DNA of 64,000 nucleotides, from positions 310,001-374,000 of the forward strand of contig NZ_JASBQQ010000002.1 in the NCBI RefSeq assembly GCF_029961185.1, given 5' to 3'. Of this stretch, positions 45,160 to 53,565 are shown piece by piece. The stretch's first letter is position 1; each line of letters opens with the position of its first letter. The notes below the pieces were generated by a model. That model was not told the origin of the DNA. It ran no database searches and saw only the letters and a list, made by a program, of their open reading frames with translations. The position numbers and the translations under genes were made by a program. This stretch comes from Albidovulum aestuarii (GTDB lineage Bacteria; Pseudomonadota; Alphaproteobacteria; Rhodobacterales; Rhodobacteraceae).

Positions 45160-46824
45160 TTGTCAGAAACCTCCCCTCTCCTCTTCCTTCTGCATGTCGC
45201 GGGCGCGGCGGCACTTCTGATCTGGGCCGTGCGGTTGGTGCGGACTGGGGTGGAGCGTGGCTGGTCGGTGCCGCTCAGACGGCTGCTGCGGCAGGGGGCG
45301 GAGCGACGGGCCATCGCGGCTTTGTCGGGAACGGGCGCGGCCATTGTCCTGCAAAGTTCGACGGCCGTTGCGATCCTGACATCGAACTTCGTGGCGGCGG
45401 GCACACTCGCCGCAGCAGCGGGGCTGGCCATTTTGCTTGGCGCCGATCTCGGCTCGGCCATTGTGGCGCAGATCCTTCTCACGCGGGCCGACTGGTTCGT
45501 GCCGGTTCTTCTGGTCGCGGGCGTGGCGATGTTCCTGAAATCGCAAAGCCGGGACTACCGCATGGCAGGCCGGGTGCTCATCGGGCTAGCGCTGGTCTTC
45601 GTCTCGCTCAGCATGATCCGCGATGCGACCGAGCCTCTGCGCGACAGCAAGGGGCTGGTGACCGCGATGACCTATCTTGGCGGCGATCCGGTCACCGCCT
45701 TCGTCATCGGCGCGCTCTTTGCCTGGGCGGTGCATTCCTCGGTCGCTGCCGTCCTCCTCTTCGTCACGCTGGCGGCGCAGGGCGTCCTGCCGGTAACGGC
45801 GGGGATTGCGATGGTGCTCGGTGCCAATCTCGGCGGCGCCATCATCGCCTATGTTCTGACACTCGGGGCCGAGATTGAGGCGCGCCGGGTCATCGTGGCC
45901 AATCTTGCGCTCAGGGGTGGCGGCGCAGCCCTCGCGCTTTTCGCCCTTTCCGCTTTTGCCCTGCCGCTTGACTATCTGGGGGCCACTCCCGCGCGGCAGG
46001 TCATCAACCTGCACCTCGTCTTCAACCTCGCGCTTCTCCTGATCGCCCTGCCGGTCACGCGCCCGGTGCTGGCGCTCGTTTCCCGCTGGATCGCACCACC
46101 TGCGCAATCCTCGAACCTGACCCGCATCAGCGCGCTCGACCCCGCAGCCCTGACGCATCCCGACCGGGCTTTGGCCTGCGCTACGCGCGAGATCCTGCAG
46201 ATGGGTGAAGGGGTTGAGGCAATGCTGCGATCCGTCATCGGGCTCTATGACGAATGGGACGACACGGCCGCCAGTGCGATCCGTGCCAAGGAAACCGAAC
46301 TCGACAAGATGCATATCGCCATTAAGCTCTATCTCGCCAAGCTGCACCGGACCGCGGATGGAGAAGAGGCAACTCAGAAGAGCCTGGAACTCGCCGATAT
46401 GGCCGTGAACCTCGAAAGCGCGGGAAATACGATCGCCGATGTGATGCTGGCGCTGGCCCGCCGCCGCGACCAGAGCGGCAGCGCCTTTTCAGAGACTGGC
46501 TGGAAGGAGATCCGCGATTTCCACGACCGGGTGCTGTCGAACGCGCAATCCGGGCTCAATGTTCTGATGACGATGAACCCCGACGCCGCCCGCGCGCTGG
46601 TGGAAGAAAAAGACCGCGTTCGAGACATGGAGCAAAGACTTCAACGCTCGCATCTCGATCGCCTGAAACAGGGGCTGACGGAAAGCATCGAAACCTCGAA
46701 CATCCATCAGGAAACGCTCAGGGCGCTGAAACAGGTGAACTCGGCCTTCACGATGATCGCCTATCCGATCCTGTCGGAAACCGGCGACCTGCTGTCCAGC
46801 CGTCTGACCCGGCAGCAGGGCTAG
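45160..46824 (+). CDS. Na/Pi cotransporter family protein with PhoU-like C-terminus
   Basis: A 554-residue NptA/YjbB-type transporter. The membrane half has two inverted QSSTA-type repeats, GAAIVLQSSTAVAILTSNFV and AWAVHSSVAAVLLFV, each with a glycine-rich GADLGS/GANLGG partner. The last 200 residues form a helical PhoU-like domain. The start is a TTG with AGGAAAG before it; no ATG fits. Together with the upstream PHO-like site this points to phosphate import or export under PhoB control. Confidence 0.9.
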   Translation: MSETSPLLFLLHVAGAAALLIWAVRLVRTGVERGWSVPLRRLLRQGAERRAIAALSGTGAAIVLQSSTAVAILTSNFVAAGTLAAAAGLAILLGADLGSAIVAQILLTRADWFVPVLLVAGVAMFLKSQSRDYRMAGRVLIGLALVFVSLSMIRDATEPLRDSKGLVTAMTYLGGDPVTAFVIGALFAWAVHSSVAAVLLFVTLAAQGVLPVTAGIAMVLGANLGGAIIAYVLTLGAEIEARRVIVANLALRGGGAALALFALSAFALPLDYLGATPARQVINLHLVFNLALLLIALPVTRPVLALVSRWIAPPAQSSNLTRISALDPAALTHPDRALACATREILQMGEGVEAMLRSVIGLYDEWDDTAASAIRAKETELDKMHIAIKLYLAKLHRTADGEEATQKSLELADMAVNLESAGNTIADVMLALARRRDQSGSAFSETGWKEIRDFHDRVLSNAQSGLNVLMTMNPDAARALVEEKDRVRDMEQRLQRSHLDRLKQGLTESIETSNIHQETLRALKQVNSAFTMIAYPILSETGDLLSSRLTRQQG

Positions 46825-46840
46825 GCCGGAACGCCGGAAG

Positions 46841-46891
46841 GGAAGGATTTTGATCCAGAATCCTTCCCCTTAACAGTTTTGGAACAAAACT
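46841..46891. repeat. Tandem double-hairpin intergenic element, copy 2 (inverted)
   Basis: GGAAGGATT (46841-46849) pairs with 46859-46867, and AGTTTTG (46875-46881) pairs with 46885-46891. It corresponds to the 16083-16153 element read on the other strand, with more divergence. It lies between convergent genes. Confidence 0.75.
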
Positions 46892-46905
46892 TTTCCGACC
46901 GGTCG

Positions 46906-48294
46906 CTACTTGATGATCGTCTCGGGTCCCATGACCTGTGTCGGCAACCAAGTCGAGAGGCCCGGCACATAGGTCACAATGATCAGGAAGACGAAGAGCA
47001 CTGCAAGGAAGGGCAGCGCCGCCTTCACAACCCGCATCATCGACATGCCAGCCACGCCGGAAGTCACGAAGAGGTTGAGGCCAACCGGCGGCGTGATCAT
47101 GCCGATCTCCATGTTCACCACCATGATGATGCCGAGATGGATCGGATCAACACCGAGCGAGATCGCGATGGGGAACACCAGGGGCGCGACGATCAGGATC
47201 AGGCCCGACGGTTCCATGAACTGGCCGCCGATCAAGAGGATCACGTTGACGATGATCAGAAACACGATCTTGCCGAAACCCGCGTCCAGCATGGCCGCCG
47301 CGATCTGCTGCGGGATCTGCTCATCCGTCAGCACATGCTTCAGGATCAGCGCGTTCGCGATGATGAACATCAGCGTGACCGTCAGCTTGCCCGCCTCGAA
47401 AAGCGTCGCCTTGGTGTCGCGGTGGAAGAACCCCGTGACCAGCGCGATGGGCTTCTGGATCAGCGTCAGGTTCCCACCCTCGCGTGAGAGCGGCCCCATG
47501 TCGCGGTAAATGAAGGTCGCGACGATGAAGGCCCAGACAGAGGCGACGGCGGCCGCTTCGGTCGGTGTGAAGATCGCCGCCGTGATGCCCGGGATGCCGT
47601 AAAGACCGACCATGATGATCACGATCAGCATCAGACCCCAGAACGCCTCGCCGAAGCTTTCGAAGACCTCACCCCAGCCGAGCCATTCGCCTTTCGGCAG
47701 GTTCTTCCAGATTGCCCAGATCAGGATGGTCGCCATCAGCATGCCGCCCGCAAGAAGGCCCGGGAAGACACCCGCAAGGAACATCCGGCCGACCGACACG
47801 TCAGTGGCAGAGGCATAGACGACCATGACGATCGAGGGCGGGATAAGGATACCGAGCGTACCGGCATTACAGATCACGCCTGCGGCAAAGTCCTTGGAAT
47901 AGCCGACCTGCCGCATCGCCGCGATGACGATGGAACCGATGGCAACCACGGTCGCGGGGCTCGACCCCGACAGCGCGGCAAAGAGCATACAGGCGAAGAC
48001 ACCGGCGATCGCCAGACCGCCCGGCAGGTGGCCGACGCAGGCAATTGAGAAGCGGATGATCCGTTTCGCCACGCCGCCCGTCGACATGAAGGAAGAGGCG
48101 AGGATGAAGAACGGGATCGCCAGCAGGGTCGAATGCCCCTCCATCGCGTTGTAAAGCGTCTGCGCGATCGAGGCGAGCGATGTGTCCGAGAACCACAAGA
48201 GGAACAGGGTCGATGACAGGCCGAGCGAGATGGCGATCGGAACGCCGATCAGCATGAAGCCGATCACCATGAAAAAGAGAAGGACGACTTCCAT
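46906..48294 (-). CDS. dctM: TRAP transporter large permease DctM
   Basis: The 462-residue DctM protein is the 12-span subunit that couples sodium to substrate import. GVPIAISLGLSSTLFLLWF, the SSFMSTGGVAKRIIRFS loop and ALSGSSPATVVAIGSIV are typical, as is the late MEIGMITPPVGLNLFV. A roughly 60-residue insert near the middle is common to some C4-dicarboxylate-type systems. It follows dctQ by five bases. Confidence 0.94.
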   Translation of the reverse strand: MEVVLLFFMVIGFMLIGVPIAISLGLSSTLFLLWFSDTSLASIAQTLYNAMEGHSTLLAIPFFILASSFMSTGGVAKRIIRFSIACVGHLPGGLAIAGVFACMLFAALSGSSPATVVAIGSIVIAAMRQVGYSKDFAAGVICNAGTLGILIPPSIVMVVYASATDVSVGRMFLAGVFPGLLAGGMLMATILIWAIWKNLPKGEWLGWGEVFESFGEAFWGLMLIVIIMVGLYGIPGITAAIFTPTEAAAVASVWAFIVATFIYRDMGPLSREGGNLTLIQKPIALVTGFFHRDTKATLFEAGKLTVTLMFIIANALILKHVLTDEQIPQQIAAAMLDAGFGKIVFLIIVNVILLIGGQFMEPSGLILIVAPLVFPIAISLGVDPIHLGIIMVVNMEIGMITPPVGLNLFVTSGVAGMSMMRVVKAALPFLAVLFVFLIIVTYVPGLSTWLPTQVMGPETIIK

Positions 48295-48299
48295 TTATC

Positions 48300-48980
48300 T
48301 CACTCCTCGTAATTCATGTGGCGGACGTCTTCCACGGCGTCTTCCGCTTCGTGGCTGACGATGAGGGATTCACGCGTGCCAGTCAGAAGGCCCCAGGTCG
48401 CCTGGATCAGGCGGAAAAGCAGGAGCGCGCAGCCGATCGGCAATATCGCGTAGGGAATGAAGCGCGGCAGCTTTTCATAGGCCTCGCCCTGATTGAAGAT
48501 GGGTTCGATAAACCTGAGCAAGTCGGGCATCGGAATCTGCTCGGTTTCATACCAGGCCTGATCGCGGGTCTTGATGAACCCCTCGGGGAACCAGCGCCCG
48601 CCGGTCTGCTCGAACCCGCCGAACGGCGCCCAGTAATCCCAGGCCCCTTTCATCAGCAGGAAGGCGTAGGCGAGACAGCAGACGGCCGCGGCAAGTGCGA
48701 GGATACGCCGCCCACGATGAGGCAGGACGTTGATTACCGCATCAACACCGAGATGGGCCGTTATCTTCACCGCATAGGACATGCCGAAGAGAACGAGCCA
48801 GGCAAAAAGCGCCGAGGTCAGCTCCAGCCCCCAGATGAGGGAGGAGTTGAAGACATAGCGCAGGATGACGTTGACGAATGTGATAACGGTCATCAGGCCG
48901 AGGAGCACCGCGATCACGGTTTCCTCGAATTCATTCACGACGCGGCCCAGCGGCGTCGCGGGTTCATACTTGCCGCTCAT
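48300..48980 (-). CDS. dctQ: TRAP transporter small permease DctQ
   Basis: A 226-residue four-span protein, partner of DctM. FEETVIAVLLGLMTVITFVN and WGLELTSALFAWLVLFGMSY are the family blocks. The loop between spans three and four is long (about 50 residues). AAGGGGGAGGAAAG is a strong ribosome site at 48980. It is separated from dctP by a perfect GC hairpin. Confidence 0.93.
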   Translation of the reverse strand: MSGKYEPATPLGRVVNEFEETVIAVLLGLMTVITFVNVILRYVFNSSLIWGLELTSALFAWLVLFGMSYAVKITAHLGVDAVINVLPHRGRRILALAAAVCCLAYAFLLMKGAWDYWAPFGGFEQTGGRWFPEGFIKTRDQAWYETEQIPMPDLLRFIEPIFNQGEAYEKLPRFIPYAILPIGCALLLFRLIQATWGLLTGTRESLIVSHEAEDAVEDVRHMNYEE

Positions 48981-49001
48981 CTTTCCTCCCCCTTTTGAAA
49001 T

Positions 49002-49027
49002 GGGCCCGGCCATGTCCGGCCGGGCCC
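49002..49027 (-). promoter_or_regulatory. Intercistronic hairpin between dctP and dctQ
   Basis: GGGCCCGGCC and GGCCGGGCCC form a perfect 10-bp stem with a 6-base loop. No T-run follows on the minus strand, so it is more likely a 3' mRNA stabiliser or partial attenuator that lets dctP exceed dctQM. Confidence 0.75.
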
Positions 49028-49053
49028 TGTCAGCACCGAATGTGCGTCGTGGC

Positions 49054-50061
49054 TCAGCTGCCGGTGTTGAAGGACTGCGCCGCGTCGATGTTGTCCTGAC
49101 CGATGCCGTCCGCGAACTGAGCCCAGACCGGCTTCATTGCGTCGACCCAAGCCTGACGCTGCTCGTCGGTCAGTTCGACGATCACGCCGCCATTGTCGAG
49201 CACAGCCTGACGGGCATCCGCATCAACCTGATTGACGGCGGCGTTCCGTTCAGCGGTCACTTCCGCAAGGATGGTCAGGACCTGATCCTTGACCGCCGGG
49301 TCAAGGCTGTCGAGCCAGTCAACCGAGGCCACGACGAGATAGTCGAGCACGCCGTGGTTGGTTTCGGTCGTACCGTCCTGCACTTCATAGAACTTCTGGC
49401 CATAGATGTTGGACCAGGTGTTCTCCTGCCCGTCGACAACGCCCGTCTGAAGCGCGCCGTACACCTCGGCAAAAGCCATCGGCTGCGGCGAGGCACCGAG
49501 CGCCTCCATCTGCGCGACGATCACGTCCGACGGCTGCACCCGGATCTTCAGACCGGCCATATCGGTCGGCAGCAGCAGCGGCTTCTTGGCCGACATCTGC
49601 TTCAGGCCGTTGTGCCAGAACTCCAGACCCTGAAGACCGCGACGGGTCATCGAGTCTTTCATCGCCTTACCGGCCTCGGATGCCTGGAACGCGTCGACCG
49701 CCTTGATGTCCTTGAACATGAACGGAAGGTCGAAAATCTGGAATTGCTTGGTGAAGGCCTCGAATTTCGACAGCGAAGGTGCTGCGAACTGCACGTCACC
49801 CTGAAGCATGGCTTCGAGAACCTGGTCGTCATCGTAAAGCGTGGAGTTCGGATAAACCTCCATGCAGGCGGTGCCGTCCATCTCGGCGTTCACACGCTCG
49901 GCGAAGAGCGACGCTGCGATACCTTTCGGGTGCTTGTCGGAGTTCGTCACATGGGCGAACTTCATAACGATCTCGCCTTCGTCGCATCCCGCGCTGGCAA
50001 CAGCAGCGCCAGCGGACAGCGCAAGAGCCATCGCGGTCATGGTGGTGGTTAGAGTTTTCAT
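49054..50061 (-). CDS. dctP: TRAP transporter solute-binding protein DctP
   Basis: The 335-residue periplasmic protein has a signal peptide ending near ASA-GC, then MKFAHVTNSDKHPKGIAASL, GLQGLEFWHNGLKQMS, the conserved substrate-binding Arg in GLKIRVQPSDV, and GQENTWSNIY. This is the DctP family of C4-dicarboxylate and related organic acid receptors; the exact ligand is not shown. AGGAT precedes the ATG. A 345-base regulatory region lies upstream. Confidence 0.93.
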   Translation of the reverse strand: MKTLTTTMTAMALALSAGAAVASAGCDEGEIVMKFAHVTNSDKHPKGIAASLFAERVNAEMDGTACMEVYPNSTLYDDDQVLEAMLQGDVQFAAPSLSKFEAFTKQFQIFDLPFMFKDIKAVDAFQASEAGKAMKDSMTRRGLQGLEFWHNGLKQMSAKKPLLLPTDMAGLKIRVQPSDVIVAQMEALGASPQPMAFAEVYGALQTGVVDGQENTWSNIYGQKFYEVQDGTTETNHGVLDYLVVASVDWLDSLDPAVKDQVLTILAEVTAERNAAVNQVDADARQAVLDNGGVIVELTDEQRQAWVDAMKPVWAQFADGIGQDNIDAAQSFNTGS

Positions 50062-50130
50062 AGGTATCCTCCCAAAGACTTACTTCCCCAGCGCCATGCC
50101 ATGATGACGACGCTTCAGGGTAGAAAAGCC

Positions 50131-50145
50131 GCAAGCATTCTACCG
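50131..50145 (-). promoter_or_regulatory. Candidate -24/-12 (sigma-54) element upstream of dctP
   Basis: On the minus strand CGGTAGAATGCTTGC has GG and GC separated by the 10 bases required for a sigma-54 promoter, with TTGC at -12. Agreement at -24 is partial (CGGTAG against TGGCAC). A TTGACG about 70 bases upstream is a rival sigma-70 -35. Confidence 0.4.
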
Positions 50146-50237
50146 ATCAATGGTTCTTTTAGCGGGGGAGGAAATGTCGATTTTTACATTTAATATTAGA
50201 ATGATATCGTCAAATACTCTGATCTTTCGGTCTGCTG

Positions 50238-50288
50238 TGTGCGACTGACCGCACATGCATTGCCAAAGAGTGTGCGGAAATTCGCACA
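50238..50288. promoter_or_regulatory. Two identical palindromic activator sites upstream of dctP
   Basis: TGTGCG-ACTGAC-CGCACA (50238-50255) and TGTGCG-GAAATT-CGCACA (50271-50288) share perfect arms and spacing, with centres 33 bases apart. They lie about 180-225 bases before the dctP ATG, as expected of tandem enhancer sites for a Fis-type activator dimer. The rest of the 50062-50406 gap is an AT-rich segment near 50180-50220. Confidence 0.8.
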
Positions 50289-50406
50289 GTTTTGTGACAC
50301 GGGCAGGATGGGAATCGTGCCGCGCATGGAACACGAGCCTTTGGACACCAAACCAGCCGATGGGGGGTCGGATTTCGGTTGCCCCGAGTATCGCAGCCGT
50401 TGGGAA

Positions 50407-51636
50407 TTATTCCCGGTAGTCTTCGGGTCGTATCCCGTGCCGGGTCAGCTTGTCATAAAAAGTCTTGCGCGGCAGCTTCAGCGCTGCCGCCGCCTCGGTC
50501 GCATTGCCCGTGTGGCGGACCAGCGCCTCGATCAGCAGCGATTTTTCCACCCGCGCCATCTGCCCGGCCAATCCGGGCGCCCCGTCATCCTCATGCGCCT
50601 CGTCCAGCCCCATGGCAAAACGCATCGCGGTATTCATCAGCGCGCGGGCATTGCCGGGCCAGTCCTGCGCCATCAGGTCGGCGATGACCTCGGGGGTGAT
50701 TTCCGGCACCGGCAGGTCGGACTGTTCGCAGGCAATCGCGACGTAGTGACGGAAGAGCACGGGGATATCCTCGGGCCGTTCCTTCAGCGCGGGAATGCGG
50801 ACCCGGATCACGTCGAGCTTGTAGAAAAGGTCAGGATTGAACCGCCCTTCCCCAGCCTCTGACCTCAGGTCGCGATAGGTGCCTGCGATCACCCTGATAC
50901 CGGGATGGCCGTCGATCAGATCGAGCGCCGCGAACTGTGCCGCCGGAGGCAGGGCCGCCACTTCATCCAGAAAGATCGACCCGCCCTCAGCCCGCTCGAA
51001 GGCGGCCGCCAGCGTTTCGGGCGTGGCCGAGGCGGCCGACAGCTTCTGGAAGGGCCGCATCGCGGCGGCGGAAAGAAGATGGATCACCTCAGCCATCTTG
51101 GCGGTCCCGGCGCCCGGCGGGCCCGAGATCAGCACCTCGGCCGAGGTTCGTGCCGCCGCCCGCGCCGCCTCACGCATCTGTTCCGACAGGACCGAGGTCC
51201 CGACAAGCATCCGCGCCGCCGCATCCCCGCGCCGGATTTCGCGCTTCAGGGCGCGGTTTTCCAACACCAGCGCCCGCGTCTTCAGCGCTTTCTGCACGAC
51301 AGAGAGGAAGTCCTGCGGATTGCATGGTTTTTCGAGAAAGTCGAAGGCCCCGCCGGTCATGCCCTTGACCGCCATCGGCACATCGCCCTCTCCGGTCAGG
51401 AGGATCACCGGCAGGTCGGGATCGGTCTTGCGGGCGTGTTCAAGAAGGTGGAAGCCGTCCCGACCCGGCATCCGGATATCCGACACGACAATACCGGCAA
51501 ATTCCTTGGCGATGTGGTCCTTCGCCTCGATGAAGCTCGATGCCAGAACCGGTGCCAGACCTGCCAGTTCCAGCGTCTGTCCCAGCGCCTCACGCACGGC
51601 ACGGTCATCATCGACAAGAAGCACACGTTCGCTCAT
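50407..51636 (-). CDS. dctD: DctD-type response regulator lacking the GAFTGA loop
   Basis: The 409-residue protein has a receiver domain (phosphoryl Asp53 in VVSDIRMPG), an AAA+ domain (about 140-345) and a C-terminal Fis-type helix (ATEAAAALKLPRKTFYDKL). The AAA+ part is degenerate. Walker A reads GPPGAGTAK (172-180) instead of GxxGxGKE, and the region between the first block and Walker B IFLDEV (221-226) is about 20 residues short, with no GAFTGA. It therefore should not remodel sigma-54 RNA polymerase in the usual way. It overlaps the kinase gene by ATGA and lies upstream of dctPQM. Confidence 0.9.
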   Translation of the reverse strand: MSERVLLVDDDRAVREALGQTLELAGLAPVLASSFIEAKDHIAKEFAGIVVSDIRMPGRDGFHLLEHARKTDPDLPVILLTGEGDVPMAVKGMTGGAFDFLEKPCNPQDFLSVVQKALKTRALVLENRALKREIRRGDAAARMLVGTSVLSEQMREAARAAARTSAEVLISGPPGAGTAKMAEVIHLLSAAAMRPFQKLSAASATPETLAAAFERAEGGSIFLDEVAALPPAAQFAALDLIDGHPGIRVIAGTYRDLRSEAGEGRFNPDLFYKLDVIRVRIPALKERPEDIPVLFRHYVAIACEQSDLPVPEITPEVIADLMAQDWPGNARALMNTAMRFAMGLDEAHEDDGAPGLAGQMARVEKSLLIEALVRHTGNATEAAAALKLPRKTFYDKLTRHGIRPEDYRE

Positions 51637-53354
51637 GCTGCCCTCGCCTTGCGCGCGGCATCGAGTTCAAGGATGAACTCCGCGCCCCCTTCTGGCCGGT
51701 TGCGGCCGGAAATCGCGCCGCCAAAGCTTTTCACGATCCCGTACGAAATGGACAGGCCAAGCCCCATGCCCTCGCTCGCGCCGACCTCCTTGGTCGAATA
51801 GAACGGGTCGAAGACCCGGTCGGGCTCGGCGATACCCGGTCCGGTATCGGTCACCGTCAGACGGACGCGGCCCGCAGTCCGGTCGATCCGGATCGTCACC
51901 AGACCGCCCGCCTCCATCGCATCGGCGGCATTGGCGAGAAGGTTCATCAGCACCTGTTGTAAACGCACCTCGCCACCACGCACCCACACCGCACGGGTAG
52001 GCGGCACCCAGTCAACCGTGACTCCGGCGGCCCTGAGCCGCGCCTCGCTCAGTTCCATCGACGCCACGACGACCTGCCCCAGATCGACATCGCTCATTGC
52101 CTCGCTTTCCTGCCGGGCAAAGGCGCGCAGGTTCTTTATGATCCGCCCCATGCGATGGGCAAGGTCGTTGATCCGGCCAAGGTTCTCCACGGCTTTGTCG
52201 GGCTGGCCGCGGTCCAGAAACAGCCCCGCATTCTCGGCATAGGACCGGATCGCGGTCAGCGGTTGATTGAGTTCGTGGCTGATCCCCGCCGACATCTGGC
52301 CAAGCGCCGACAGCTTGCCCGCCCGAACCAGATCCGCCTGCGCCCGCTGAAGCTGATCATTGGCCTCGGAAAGCTCGCGCGTCCGCTCCTCCACCCGGCT
52401 TTCCAGCCGTGCATTCGCCTCGGCCTCGGCGGCAAGCTGTACCGCCAGGGCGCGGCGGCGTTCAAGCAGCGCATAGATCGCCGTACCAATGACGATACAG
52501 GCCGCCGCCGCCAGAAGTGCCTCCAGCAGCGCCTGCCTTTCCGCAGGGGCAATGTCGACCAACGCCTCGCCCGTCATCTCGATCACCGGCAGAGGCCGGG
52601 TCAGGTGCAGGGCGCGGGTCGGCAGATAGGGCCCGCCGTCAAGGTCCCAGATTTCATGCCGGTCGATGCGGCGCACCTCGCGGCGAAGCAGGTCGGCGGG
52701 CACAGTGCCCTCTTCCCCCGGCAGCAAATCAAGCCGCACCAGAACCAGCTCGTCGCGGTTCGACACAAAGGCGATGCCGTCCGTGTCGGTGAAAAAGACA
52801 ATCATCGGCTCGCCGCGCCAGATCACCTCCACCGCCTCTGTCTCGACCCGGGTAATGAGGGCACCCACGACCGGACCCTCGGGAGAAAAAACCGGCGCGG
52901 CATAGACGAAGAGCCGCCGCCCGGAAGCACGCTCGATCTCGTGGTGAAAGCCCAGCGCCCCTTGCATGGCCCGCCTGAAATAGGGCGAGACCGACATGTC
53001 CGCGCCATGGGCAGGTCCGGACGAGGCGATGACCCGCCCGTTCCTGTCCGTCAGCACCAGTTCGTCCGAACGGGTCATGTCGGCGGTACGCCGCAATAGC
53101 CGGTCCGCCTGGCCAGGATTGGCAGCGGAATCAAGCGCAAGGCGCAACACCTCGGGATGATCCGCCATCAGCACGGTCATCTCCCGGTAACGCTGCAACT
53201 GGCCCAGAAGCCTGTCGCCTGCGAGCGCCAGATCGGCACGGCCGCGGTCTTCCAGCCGCGCTAGGGCGTCACTCAGCGACCGCCACCAGACGCCGCCGGT
53301 AACGCTCCCCGCAAGCGCGAGAAAAACCAAAAGCGCCAGCGCGCGTCGGATCAT
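51633..53354 (-). CDS. dctB: DctB-type sensor histidine kinase
   Basis: A 573-residue inner-membrane kinase with a first span near 6-28, a long periplasmic double-PAS-like sensor (about 30-280), a second span, a coiled-coil linker, the H-box SAGISHELNQPLTAIRSYAEN, N-box NLLANAADAM and G-boxes DTGPGIAEP and GMGLGLSIS. This layout is that of DctB, which senses C4-dicarboxylates. The ATG at 53354 follows GAGGGAGGACTGC. It pairs with the adjacent DctD-type regulator. Confidence 0.92.
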   Translation of the reverse strand: MIRRALALLVFLALAGSVTGGVWWRSLSDALARLEDRGRADLALAGDRLLGQLQRYREMTVLMADHPEVLRLALDSAANPGQADRLLRRTADMTRSDELVLTDRNGRVIASSGPAHGADMSVSPYFRRAMQGALGFHHEIERASGRRLFVYAAPVFSPEGPVVGALITRVETEAVEVIWRGEPMIVFFTDTDGIAFVSNRDELVLVRLDLLPGEEGTVPADLLRREVRRIDRHEIWDLDGGPYLPTRALHLTRPLPVIEMTGEALVDIAPAERQALLEALLAAAACIVIGTAIYALLERRRALAVQLAAEAEANARLESRVEERTRELSEANDQLQRAQADLVRAGKLSALGQMSAGISHELNQPLTAIRSYAENAGLFLDRGQPDKAVENLGRINDLAHRMGRIIKNLRAFARQESEAMSDVDLGQVVVASMELSEARLRAAGVTVDWVPPTRAVWVRGGEVRLQQVLMNLLANAADAMEAGGLVTIRIDRTAGRVRLTVTDTGPGIAEPDRVFDPFYSTKEVGASEGMGLGLSISYGIVKSFGGAISGRNRPEGGAEFILELDAARKARAA

Positions 53355-53416
53355 GCAGTCCTCCCTCTTCGGCACAGTCTAGCCAACGCGTCGGTCCGAA
53401 GGCCAGCGGCTTTCGG

Positions 53417-53485
53417 GCGATTGATTGCGACCACCGTGGCAGAAAGCTGCGCGGTTTCTTGCACCGCCTTTATGCAATTGATTGC
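53417..53485. promoter_or_regulatory. Repeated 12-mers between dctB and the TAXI operon
   Basis: GCGATTGATTGC (53417-53428) and GCAATTGATTGC (53474-53485) differ at one base and lie 57 bases apart in the 211-base divergent gap. The second is nearly palindromic (GCAAT-TG-ATTGC). They may bind the regulator of either operon; no clear sigma-54 promoter is present. Confidence 0.4.
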
Positions 53486-53565
53486 CTGCGCAGAACGCAC
53501 CCGTCTAGCATCCGCCATCCCCGCCCGCATGGAGGTGCAGGCGGGTCACTTAACGGGAGGAAAAA

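Noticed and set aside
49002-49027. The dctP-dctQ hairpin as a full Rho-independent terminator
   Set aside because: No T-run follows on the coding strand and the next gene is in the same operon.
53437-53451. TGGCAGAAAGCTGC as a sigma-54 promoter for the TAXI operon
   Set aside because: The GG to GC distance is 9 bases, one short of the required 10, and no TTGC is present.
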